Positions 1 to 7,057 of a stretch of 64,000 nt of DNA are shown here, in pieces (position 1 is the stretch's first letter; each line of letters starts with the position of its first letter). Origin of the DNA: Bacteroidia bacterium. GTDB lineage: Bacteria; Bacteroidota; Bacteroidia; J057. The position numbers and the translations under genes were made by a program. Location of the stretch: positions 1-64,000 of the forward strand of contig JAIBAH010000002.1 of assembly GCA_019695295.1 (NCBI GenBank). The letters are read 5' to 3'. The notes under the pieces are model-generated. The model saw only the letters and a program-made list of their open reading frames with translations. It was not told the origin of the DNA and ran no database searches.

Positions 1-132
1 GTGCTGATTCTGGAAGCCATGAAAATGGAAAATATTATCAAGGCCCCTTCTGACGTTACCATCGATAAAGTTCATGTATCAGTAAAGGCCTCTGTAGAAA
101 AAGGGGCTGTGCTGGTAAGTTTTAAAAAATAA
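1..132 (+). CDS. Biotin carboxyl carrier domain, 3' end only
   Basis: The last 43 codons of a gene that starts before the window. They contain the biotinylation motif EAMKM, with the acceptor lysine as residue 8 of the fragment, followed by a second beta-strand half (IKAPSDVTI, VEKGAVLVSF) and a TAA stop. The biotinyl domain carries CO2 between carboxylase or decarboxylase active sites. The fragment cannot say whether the parent is an acetyl-CoA, propionyl-CoA or pyruvate carboxylase subunit, or a decarboxylase gamma subunit. A terminator hairpin follows 30 bases downstream, so this is probably the last gene of its operon. Confidence 0.9.
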   Translation: MLILEAMKMENIIKAPSDVTIDKVHVSVKASVEKGAVLVSFKK

Positions 133-161
133 ATGATACTCTTTTTTAAGAGGTTTTATAC

Positions 162-184
162 AGCCGGGGCTTCCGGCTTTTTTT
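162..184 (+). terminator. Rho-independent terminator after the biotin carrier gene
   Basis: AGCCGG and CCGGCT arms (6 bp) flank a 5-base loop and run directly into seven T residues. It lies 30 bases after the stop codon of the biotin carrier gene. Confidence 0.8.
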
Positions 185-382
185 GGGGTGTCTTTTCGGC
201 CCATATTGGAGAAGAATGTAATAATTGAATCCAGGGTTTGCAGAGCATAAAGACTTATTGACAACGACAGAATTAACGCTTATTCGACTCAAATATCTCC
301 CTTCAACTGTATTTGCCGATACTTCTGAAGACCTCAGTACCTAATCCTTTGTTTTTTGAATGATTTCTCATGATTTAAAAAC

Positions 383-414
383 ATTGGTTAATTCAACAAA
401 GTTATTTATTTTTG
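383..414 (+). promoter_or_regulatory. Bacteroidota-type promoter (copy 1 of a duplicated segment)
   Basis: ATTG at 383-386, a 20-base spacer, then TATTTTTG at 407-414. This fits the phylum consensus TTTG/TTG, about 19-21 bases, TAnnTTTG. Transcription would start near 421, about 60 bases before the ATG at 484. The surrounding 85 bases closely resemble those at 5030-5118, including the spacer length. Confidence 0.65.
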
Positions 415-483
415 CCGGGAGGTTCTGAATAGGTGTGCGTTTATTCAGAAAATCATTCCTGTCACCGAAAAATGGTTCAATAC

Positions 484-1026
484 ATGAAAACGATTTTTTA
501 CTTATTGTGTTTTATATTTAATGTATCAATCCTGTTCGCTCAGGATTTTGAGATAGTGGAAGACACGAGCAAATTATATGTTTTTGTTGGAGAAAAGATA
601 TCGGTTTCCAAAACAGCTTATTCTGGTTTTGATGAATGTTATATAGCTAAATACAAGGTGTTGAAAAATATTTACGGTGACTACTCCGGTGACACCATTG
701 AGTTTAAGGTGTATGACCATTACGGAGTTCCTGCTTTCTCCCAATATAAAAATGTTATGTTGTTCGTTTCCAGACATAAAGGGCAGTTATATCACGAAAA
801 ATATCAATATTTTGATGTCTATAAGACGATAAATGGTCGTTGGGCGAGTTACGGAGATCCTTATAAAAATGATGCATATCACAGGAAAAAGTTAACTCCT
901 GTTCTGATAACGTTTGCGGATGATATTGATGCAAAACCCACTTTGGGAGCTTATGCAGAAGACCTGTTTATTGTAAAAAAAGAAGGCGTTTTAAAAGCCA
1001 GAGGCTTTTTCTATCAAAAAAAGTAA
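484..1026 (+). CDS. Exported protein of unknown function
   Basis: A 180-residue protein with a clear Sec signal peptide (MKTIFYLLCFIFNVSILFA, cleavage before QDF). I chose the ATG at 484 rather than 433 because the upstream 17 codons would bury the signal peptide. The mature part is about 160 residues and rich in Tyr, Lys and Val, with a few Cys (for example DECYIAKY). It alternates short beta-like stretches such as DTIEFKVYDHYG and VMLFVSRHKGQ, which suggests a small beta-sandwich. Only 24 bases separate it from the propeller lipoprotein, so the two may be co-transcribed from the promoter at 383-414. No family recognised. Confidence 0.7.
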   Translation: MKTIFYLLCFIFNVSILFAQDFEIVEDTSKLYVFVGEKISVSKTAYSGFDECYIAKYKVLKNIYGDYSGDTIEFKVYDHYGVPAFSQYKNVMLFVSRHKGQLYHEKYQYFDVYKTINGRWASYGDPYKNDAYHRKKLTPVLITFADDIDAKPTLGAYAEDLFIVKKEGVLKARGFFYQKK

Positions 1027-1050
1027 TCCTCAATGTTGAAACCCAATCAT

Positions 1051-2157
1051 ATGAAAAGCAATGAAAGCATGAAAATATTCATGGCAAGTTATTTAATTTT
1101 AGTTTTTTTGTTTTTTCAAATCTCTTCCTGTACGGGACAGGTGAAAGAAAAACCGGCTGATGGGAAAACGGCGAACAGTCAAAATAATCTATCCCTTTTT
1201 CAAAATCAAAGTACAATATTTCCCCAAATCCACACCAATTTAAATGGAATGGTCAGTGAATTCGTCCGGTCTATGTATCAGGATGCAAAAGGGAATTTCT
1301 GGTTCGGGACAAATGGAAACGGGATTATCCGTTATGATGGAAAAATACTTGAAACGATAACTACCCAAGGAAAACGTTCATGCAATGCAGTCAGGGAAAT
1401 TGTTGAAGATAAAGCAGGAAATATATGGTTTGGGACTGACTCCGGATTAATAAAATACGATGGTCAGAAATTTACAACCTTCTCAGAAAAAGAAGGCCTG
1501 CAAAATAATGAAATCTGGGCATTGGCGATTGACCGAAACGGACTAATTTGGGTGGGTTCAACCGGAGGGGTTAGTCATTTTGATGGAAAAAAGTTCACTC
1601 CTTTTTTATTGCCGGAATCAACGGTCGAAAATCCTCAGTATATGTTGTCCAGTGATTTGGTGTTGAAATTTATGGAGGACAAAAATGGAGTTATGTGGAT
1701 GGTCACCGATGGAAATGGGATTTTCCAGTACAATAAAGGGGAGTTTACGCATTTAACCCAAAAAAATGGGCTTACTGATAATAATGCTGCGGATATTTTT
1801 GAAGATAAGCAGGGAAATATTTGGATTGGGACTTTTAATGGAGGGGTGAGTAAATCGGATGGAAAAACGTACACCCATTATACCAAAGAGGGAATTATTA
1901 AAGGGGCAGAGGCCTATAATTTCTGTGAAGACAGTAAGGGAAATATTTGGTTTTCGGCAGAAGGACATGGGGTTTACCGCTACGATGGCGCAAGTTTCAC
2001 TCAATTCACAACAGAGAATGGATTAACCAATAATGTAGTGCAAAGTATTCTTGAGGATCATAAGGGGCAGATTTGGTTTGGAACCTGGCAGGGGATATGC
2101 ATCTATGATGGACAGAAAATCACGAATGCAAAAGACAAAGAGCCCTGGACGAACTAA
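1051..2157 (+). CDS. Lipoprotein with a seven-bladed two-component-regulator-type propeller
   Basis: About 368 residues. The signal peptide ends in FFQISSC, a lipobox, so the protein is probably membrane-anchored outside the cytoplasm. The rest is seven repeats of roughly 40 residues, each carrying the Reg_prop signature (D-x-x-G-x-I/F-W-F-G-T followed by a YDG turn), for example GNFWFGTNGNG, GNIWFGTDSG and GQIWFGTWQG. Such propellers normally form the periplasmic sensor half of hybrid histidine kinases; here there is no Y_Y_Y domain, membrane span or kinase after the last blade. It may bind a ligand or carbohydrate by itself. In-frame ATGs at 1033, 1051 and 1069 are all possible starts. Confidence 0.8.
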   Translation: MKSNESMKIFMASYLILVFLFFQISSCTGQVKEKPADGKTANSQNNLSLFQNQSTIFPQIHTNLNGMVSEFVRSMYQDAKGNFWFGTNGNGIIRYDGKILETITTQGKRSCNAVREIVEDKAGNIWFGTDSGLIKYDGQKFTTFSEKEGLQNNEIWALAIDRNGLIWVGSTGGVSHFDGKKFTPFLLPESTVENPQYMLSSDLVLKFMEDKNGVMWMVTDGNGIFQYNKGEFTHLTQKNGLTDNNAADIFEDKQGNIWIGTFNGGVSKSDGKTYTHYTKEGIIKGAEAYNFCEDSKGNIWFSAEGHGVYRYDGASFTQFTTENGLTNNVVQSILEDHKGQIWFGTWQGICIYDGQKITNAKDKEPWTN

Positions 2158-2542
2158 TTTTTTTGTTGCAGGTATATAATTTACCGGATTCCTTTGCAGG
2201 GAAGAAATTTCTACCACCGTTTGATTATTTCGGTCTCTGAAATAATATAAAAAATCAGCATTTTGTTGTGAATAATTTGGAGGTTTGGAGGTTTGTTTTT
2301 AGGTTTGCGGTTCAATTGTTTTTGTTCGGTACCTGGGCATGAAAAAGGTGTGGATTGCTAACGGGTTACAGTATGTAATCTCTTTTGAGTAACTTGCAAT
2401 AAATACAGGCGGAAGTATCAGTAACTGGTTCTTAGTCAATGCAAAAAATGCTTCAACCGGGAATACAAAGCAATAAAAAATAATTTACGGGAGAATCAAT
2501 ATAACTTACATTCGCTAAACCTTTAAGACATTAACCGTTTTT
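2158..2542. other. Intergenic region, 385 bases
   Basis: No gene seen. It contains a short G/T-rich direct repeat near 2277-2312, where GGAGGTTTG occurs twice and GGTTTG twice more. I see no clear promoter with both boxes and no strong terminator hairpin. Confidence 0.5.
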
Positions 2543-3196
2543 ATGGAAAATTCACCAGCCGCATATGTGGTATTTTTTTTGGCTTATGGGGCTTCAATGC
2601 TTGCTTTTAGTTTCAGGTCTATTTATTTGCTCAGGATTTTTACCATTATTGCCTCCAGCCTGTATGCTATATACTATTTCGTATTTCCTGTCTCACCTAT
2701 GTGGATTGATATTATTTCGGAGTCTGTACTGGTACTTCTGAATGTGGGGATGTTGTTGTATTTAACCTACTCACAAAGTCAGGTGAGTTTTACTACAGAG
2801 GAAAAAGAACTCTATGATGGTATATTTTATCGTTTGTCTCCTTTTGAGTTTTTTAAACTTATGAAGCTGGCCAAATGGAGTTCTTTCAACTCTCAGGAAA
2901 AACTGATAGAAAAAAATAAGAAAGTAAAAGGTATTTATTTGATATACAGTGGAGAAGCACACGTTATTAAAACAGAAGACAAAACAATTATCCTTAAGGA
3001 TGGCGCATTCATCGGTGAATTAAGTTTCAATTCCGGTAATCTGGCAAGTGCAGATATTTATGTTCAACCTTTGACAAGGCTCATACACTGGGATCAGAGA
3101 GATTTAATGGATTTCCTCAACCGCAATCCTTCCACCAAGGAACAATTTAACGCCATTATCACAGACGATTTAGCGAAGAAACTGGTAATTAGCTGA
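2543..3196 (+). CDS. Popeye-like membrane protein with cyclic-nucleotide-binding-type domain
   Basis: 217 residues. Three hydrophobic segments (about 6-24, 28-48 and 55-78) are followed by a cyclic-nucleotide-binding-fold domain (about 95-217). The order and details match vertebrate POPDC proteins: a short N-terminus, three membrane spans, then a domain whose end reads TRLIHWDQRDLMDFL...DDLAKKL, resembling the POPDC pattern CR-x-x-x-W-x-R-x-x-L-x-x-F-L...I-x-x-KL. The usual phosphate-binding cassette Arg of CAP/PKA domains is absent; the loop reads FIGELSFNSGNLASADI. Animal POPDC proteins bind cAMP. Ligand and role here are unknown. It stands alone, flanked by gaps of more than 300 bases. Confidence 0.75.
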   Translation: MENSPAAYVVFFLAYGASMLAFSFRSIYLLRIFTIIASSLYAIYYFVFPVSPMWIDIISESVLVLLNVGMLLYLTYSQSQVSFTTEEKELYDGIFYRLSPFEFFKLMKLAKWSSFNSQEKLIEKNKKVKGIYLIYSGEAHVIKTEDKTIILKDGAFIGELSFNSGNLASADIYVQPLTRLIHWDQRDLMDFLNRNPSTKEQFNAIITDDLAKKLVIS

Positions 3197-3517
3197 TGAG
3201 TGAAAGTACGGCAGGAGGAAAAGACAGAGTAGATTGTGAAATTGTTTTCCGGCTTGTAGTTTTCGATACTCAATTAAATAAGATTTATGGGAATTTAATA
3301 CAGAAATTGACAACATTTCAACAGAAATTTGGGTGCTGGAGTTAACCGGCTATCCATGAACATGGTAAAAAAAGGCATGGATGCTGATTAGAGTTTAGTG
3401 TACAAATTCCGGCTACTTAAATAAAAAACAATATTCCTTCCCAAATTCAATCAAAATACTTTTATCTGCTATCAGTAAAATTTGTATATTTGTTGTGTAC
3501 TATAAAAAACTCATCAA
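3197..3517. other. Intergenic region, 321 bases
   Basis: No gene seen. A TATATTTG -7-type box at 3485-3492 lies 26 bases before the next ATG. Its upstream partner is only a weak TTTT at 3460-3463, 21 bases away, so this is a tentative promoter for the GldM-like gene pair. Confidence 0.4.
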
Positions 3518-4240
3518 ATGAAAAATGGATTTATTTTTACAATTTATCTTTTTCTTATTCCGATAAATTTAAAGAGTCAGATTACTGTATTCCGTTACCC
3601 CAGCCCGGTTTTATACAAATATTGTAATAATCCTGTTCTTTTTACTGAGGTTTGTGACAGGCAAATCGAGGTAGATTATGTGTTTGAAGGGGGCAAAATA
3701 GAGATTTCGGATAACAACAGGTTGCATATTCGCCTTTTTCCCATGGATGATTCTTGTTTTTTGACAATTTTTGAACCCAAGAAAGGGTTTAATCAATTCA
3801 TTATGAGGATGAAATGTAAGGTACTCGAACCGCCTGCGCCGTATATTGAGGTCAAACCCAAAAATAAAAGTACTGCTTTTATGCAAGACACGTTGAATTT
3901 GAAAGTAGCCGATACTTTAATGATTAAGGTTATTCCTGACCCCCAATTTGCGTTCAATCTTCCCAATGAAATTCAATACAGGCCTGAAAAAATTATAATC
4001 GAGTTGCTTCCCAATTCTATCAACAAACAAGGGAACCCCCCAAAAACTGAACAGATAAACATCCTGAACAAATGGGAAAACAATCAGGTAGAATGGGTAA
4101 TTCCCTTGAGTTATTTGAATACAAGCTTTATATTGTATGTCAATGATTTGCACCGCACCGATTCACAGTCGAATAGCAAACCTGTATCCAGTACCTTTTA
4201 TTTTGAGAATAGCAGAAAAATAGTTGTGCATATAAAATGA
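3518..4240 (+). CDS. Secreted GldM-like protein, first of a tandem pair
   Basis: 240 residues with an N-terminal signal peptide (MKNGFIFTIYLFLIPINLKSQ). The mature protein starts with a segment about a VLYKYCNNPV strand, then a beta-rich domain ending in MKCKVLEPPAPYIEV, then a second domain with VIPDPQFAFNLP. The layout (strand, hairpin, a K/R-x-PDP linker, a final beta domain) resembles the periplasmic C-terminal domains of GldM, the type IX secretion and gliding motor subunit. The GldM transmembrane helix and coiled coil are missing. It shares that layout with the next gene, which it overlaps by ATGA, so the two are probably translationally coupled. GldM relationship is an inference. Confidence 0.55.
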   Translation: MKNGFIFTIYLFLIPINLKSQITVFRYPSPVLYKYCNNPVLFTEVCDRQIEVDYVFEGGKIEISDNNRLHIRLFPMDDSCFLTIFEPKKGFNQFIMRMKCKVLEPPAPYIEVKPKNKSTAFMQDTLNLKVADTLMIKVIPDPQFAFNLPNEIQYRPEKIIIELLPNSINKQGNPPKTEQINILNKWENNQVEWVIPLSYLNTSFILYVNDLHRTDSQSNSKPVSSTFYFENSRKIVVHIK

Positions 4241-4962
4241 GGAAATACCTTTTAGCCCTTCTTTTGGGTTTTAGTATATTGGCAATGTATGGTCAAACCC
4301 CTTTTTTTCTGCAAAAAGGGACAGAAAATCATGTATTATATAGAATGTTTTCCAATGATATTTGGTTATATACGTCTAATATTTGCGAAGATTTACCTTT
4401 TGAAGTAAAGGTTTCTGACGCTACTTTCTGGCAAAATCCGGTAGAGAAAAGACACCTTCAAATTATCCCCCGTGGTCCCAAAGTGAAAATAGAAATGCAT
4501 TATTATAATACAACCGGAAAAGAAATTTACCTGGAAAAAACACTTATGGTAATTGACCCTCCCGGGGAATATTATCAATTTGCAGTAGATGGGAAATGGA
4601 TAAATCGCCATGATATTCCCATTGATAAAAACAGTAAAATTACCTTTAGGATTGTGCAAGACCCTGAGTTTAAAACACTAATGGGGTTGCAGGCGGATTA
4701 CCGTGTGGATAGTATCTGGATTACAGTTTTACCTCCCGATAACCATCCGCCTGTACATATTAAAGGCATAGGTTTTGATATACATCAGCCGCAAGGCATT
4801 CTTTCTATTCCCTTGCCTCTAAAGTGTTTTGCTTATGGTTCCGGTACTAAAATTTTTGCAGAAGTTGGGAATGTTTATCGGAGGAATGAAAAAGGGGAGT
4901 GGGTGGATTTTTTTGTTAGAGCAAGCATGTATGACAGAACAGGCATTTTTGTGGTAAAATAA
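4237..4962 (+). CDS. Secreted GldM-like protein, second of a tandem pair
   Basis: 241 residues, signal peptide MRKYLLALLLGFSILAMYGQ. It starts inside the stop codon of the upstream paralogue (ATGA at 4237-4240). The N-domain has HVLYRMFSNDIWLYTSN, comparable to the NVLYIGVDNP strand of GldM. It continues to a LMVIDPPGEYYQF linker and a last domain with IVQDPEFKTLMG and DSIWITVLPPDN, which parallels IIIELLPNS in its partner. Both lack membrane helices beyond the signal peptide. A role at the cell surface or in the periplasm is likely; anything more specific is guesswork. Confidence 0.55.
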   Translation: MRKYLLALLLGFSILAMYGQTPFFLQKGTENHVLYRMFSNDIWLYTSNICEDLPFEVKVSDATFWQNPVEKRHLQIIPRGPKVKIEMHYYNTTGKEIYLEKTLMVIDPPGEYYQFAVDGKWINRHDIPIDKNSKITFRIVQDPEFKTLMGLQADYRVDSIWITVLPPDNHPPVHIKGIGFDIHQPQGILSIPLPLKCFAYGSGTKIFAEVGNVYRRNEKGEWVDFFVRASMYDRTGIFVVK

Positions 4963-5069
4963 TTACTTTAGTCATTTTCTGTTCATTCAGGGTATTGAGT
5001 ACCGAAAGCCAAAAACTATTTTATGATATATTGTTTTTTCTTCTGCATTTCTGACGAATTAAAAAAATA

Positions 5070-5101
5070 ATTGTTTAATTCTTCAAAGATATTTAATTTT
5101 G
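5070..5101 (+). promoter_or_regulatory. Bacteroidota-type promoter (copy 2 of a duplicated segment)
   Basis: ATTG at 5070-5073, a 20-base spacer, TAATTTTG at 5094-5101, followed by CCGG as in the copy at 383-414. Expected start of transcription near 5108, giving an untranslated leader of about 140 bases before the PorT-like gene at 5247. Confidence 0.7.
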
Positions 5102-5246
5102 CCGGATGTTTCAGATGAGGGAGGTGTCGTGCAGCATTTTGCCTTCAGCATTCGTCTATGCATTGGGGAATTATTAAAGGGTGTAATTTCGGGAAAAGTA
5201 TTAAAATTATAATTATTTTTTACATATTTAACAAATTTTAAACATT

Positions 5247-5954
5247 ATGAGAAAAGGGTTATTTACATTAATCGTGTTGTTTGCTGCATTCAGCGCCATC
5301 GGTCAGTCCAAGTTTCAGTTTGGCCTTCGTCTTAGTCCTGTAATCAGCTGGGCAAATACTAAAGACTCAACCAATGTTCCTTATGAATTACCTGAATCCA
5401 TTAAATCAGGTTCAAGCATGGGGCTATCTTATGGTTTAGCCGTTAATTATTATTTTGCTGATAATTTTGGGATTTATACCGGCCTGAACTGGGTTACAAA
5501 AGGTTACAACCTGAGTGGCCCGCTTTATGCTCCGCTTACTACAGAAACCTATAAGCAAAAAAGAAGATTGTCCGCGCTGGAAATTCCCCTCGCTTTACGT
5601 TTGCGTTCAAAGCCGATTGGTCCTGAAAGTTTAGGGATGAGAGTAAGAGGGTTAGTAGGGGTTTCCGGAGATATCAATGTAAGCGGAAGAGTTACTGATT
5701 CGCCCGCTTCTCCTCAGGGGGTTAAGTACTCTACCAAATGGTATCAGCCTGCCGGTGTTTCTACCTTGTTTGGGCTTGGTGTAGAGTGGAATATCGAAAA
5801 AGTAGGTACTTTTGATCTGGGTGTAAGCTATCATAAAGGATTGCTAAACCAAAGATTAATGAAAGCTGCTGATGGTAGTGGAAATATCGTGAATCCTTCC
5901 AAATTCAAACAAAGGTTTGACTATATCAGTCTGGACGTAGCCTATTTGTTCTAA
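5247..5954 (+). CDS. PorT-family outer-membrane beta-barrel protein
   Basis: 235 residues. A signal peptide (cleavage after SAIGQ) is followed by a small predicted beta-barrel: FQFGLRLSPVISW, GLAVNYYFADNFGIYTGLNWVTKGYNL, LEIPLALRLRS, FDLGVSYHKGL and a C-terminal aromatic strand YISLDVAYLF. The opening GLRLSP and the LEIPL strand are hallmarks of the outer-membrane protein beta-barrel family that includes PorT and many uncharacterised Bacteroidota proteins. Function unknown. It has its own promoter and a strong terminator, so it is probably monocistronic. Confidence 0.8.
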   Translation: MRKGLFTLIVLFAAFSAIGQSKFQFGLRLSPVISWANTKDSTNVPYELPESIKSGSSMGLSYGLAVNYYFADNFGIYTGLNWVTKGYNLSGPLYAPLTTETYKQKRRLSALEIPLALRLRSKPIGPESLGMRVRGLVGVSGDINVSGRVTDSPASPQGVKYSTKWYQPAGVSTLFGLGVEWNIEKVGTFDLGVSYHKGLLNQRLMKAADGSGNIVNPSKFKQRFDYISLDVAYLF

Positions 5955-5978
5955 ACAACCGGATTCATTAAGATAAAT

Positions 5979-6019
5979 TAACCGGGGAGGAGTCTGATGG
6001 ATTCCTTCCCGGTTTTTTT
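5979..6019 (+). terminator. Rho-independent terminator after the barrel gene
   Basis: A GC-rich hairpin, AACCGGGGAGG pairing with CCTTCCCGGTT around a 13-base loop, is followed by a run of seven T. Confidence 0.85.
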
Positions 6020-6213
6020 GTTTTATATTTTCTGAACAGGCCCGGAAATGCCTAATATATTAATATTTACGAACTTGTTATAAAAAAGAATCGAAAAACT
6101 CAAACCTTTGTAATTTTACTTCCGTATATAAATAAAAAATTATTACAGAAAATATCTGAATATACTTAAATTTAATCCAAAATATAATTAAAACAAAAAA
6201 TTAATAATTATAA

Positions 6214-6245
6214 TTTGATAATATCAAAAAAAGCTATTACTTTTG
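6214..6245 (+). promoter_or_regulatory. Bacteroidota-type promoter
   Basis: TTTG at 6214-6217, exactly 20 bases, then TACTTTTG at 6238-6245. Both boxes match the consensus. Expected transcription start near 6252, about 45 bases before the ATG at 6296. Confidence 0.7.
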
Positions 6246-6295
6246 AAACAAATTTGTACCTTAATTAATCAGTTAACTTCTAAGATATTTTTGAC

Positions 6296-6760
6296 ATGAA
6301 CAGTTCCATTTTATCCTTTGTTTTGGTTTCTGGTATTTTTCTTACCGGACTCAATATTTTGCCATCCAGGTTACAGGAAAAAGCTCCGGTTGTAGCCAAT
6401 ATGGAAGACCCGGGCCTTGCAGATAAACTTGAGAGTGCTGTTGAAAATCGTTTGCTTGCTCCCTTAAGGAAAAAAGACCATAATCGTCCGAGAATGTTTA
6501 GTCGTTGTCCCAGTGGTTACGATATGAATTTTGCGGAAACAGACTATACAGACGGTCAACTTGAAATCAAACCTTCGCAGGACGGATTGTATTACGGAAA
6601 AATTCTGTACTATAATTCCTGTGACGGAAATGAAATCTGTGAATACAGAGTAAACGGAGAAACGTTAGTAGTGGAAGCAAGACATTCACTGGCAGATGAG
6701 TTTATTCCGGCACGTCAATGGCTGGAAACATACAATAACGATAAAGGCGGTGCGCTGTAA
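6296..6760 (+). CDS. Exported protein of unknown function
   Basis: 154 residues with an N-terminal hydrophobic segment (SSILSFVLVSGIFLTGLNIL), probably a signal peptide or anchor. The mature part has a charged region (ENRLLAPLRKKDHNRPR) and four Cys placed as RCPSGYD, YNSCDGNEICEYRV, which may form disulfides outside the cytoplasm. It ends in an acidic/aromatic tail (QWLETYNNDKGGAL). Its own promoter and terminator make it a single-gene unit. No family recognised. Confidence 0.65.
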   Translation: MNSSILSFVLVSGIFLTGLNILPSRLQEKAPVVANMEDPGLADKLESAVENRLLAPLRKKDHNRPRMFSRCPSGYDMNFAETDYTDGQLEIKPSQDGLYYGKILYYNSCDGNEICEYRVNGETLVVEARHSLADEFIPARQWLETYNNDKGGAL

Positions 6761-6790
6761 TTTCTGAACGCCCCTACTATATTTTCATTG

Positions 6791-6831
6791 AAAGATAATT
6801 CCTGCTACCTCAGGGATTGTCTTTTTTTTTT
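6791..6831 (+). terminator. Rho-independent terminator
   Basis: A 13-bp stem with two G-T pairs (AAGATAATTCCTG with CAGGGATTGTCTT), a 6-base loop and then nine or more T. It ends the 154-residue exported protein gene. Confidence 0.85.
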
Positions 6832-6860
6832 ACGCTTAGCGTTTTTAGAATACCATTTTT

Positions 6861-6893
6861 AGTCCTGTAAGGTTTCAAAAACCTTACAGGACT
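6861..6893. repeat. Perfect 15-bp palindrome with 3-base loop
   Basis: AGTCCTGTAAGGTTT, loop CAA, AAACCTTACAGGACT. A stem this perfect between convergent genes, just after another terminator, looks like a REP-type element or a second terminator. The T-rich TTCTTCTT follows only on the plus side. Confidence 0.75.
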
Positions 6894-7057
6894 TTCTTCT
6901 TAATACTTCCTTTTGTGTCAGGTTTTTTATGGTCAGTTACTGAAAGCATTTCACAAAAATAAACTTCCCACCTCTGCAAGAGACCCTCCAACCCAAACTC
7001 ATCGCCTTTGCGACTCTGAGAGAGCTTCCATTAGCGACTTCCTCCCTCTGCCAGAGA

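Larger units (their letters stand above)
133..483. other. Intergenic region with terminator and promoter
   Basis: A 351-base gap. It holds the terminator of the preceding gene near its left end and a Bacteroidota-type promoter at 383-414. I see no convincing gene; the short reverse-strand open frame at 79-264 overlaps the terminator and looks like noise. Confidence 0.6.
5955..6295. other. Intergenic region with terminator and promoter
   Basis: A 341-base gap. The left part holds the terminator of the barrel gene. The rest is very AT-rich and ends in a well-matched promoter at 6214-6245. No gene seen. Confidence 0.6.
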
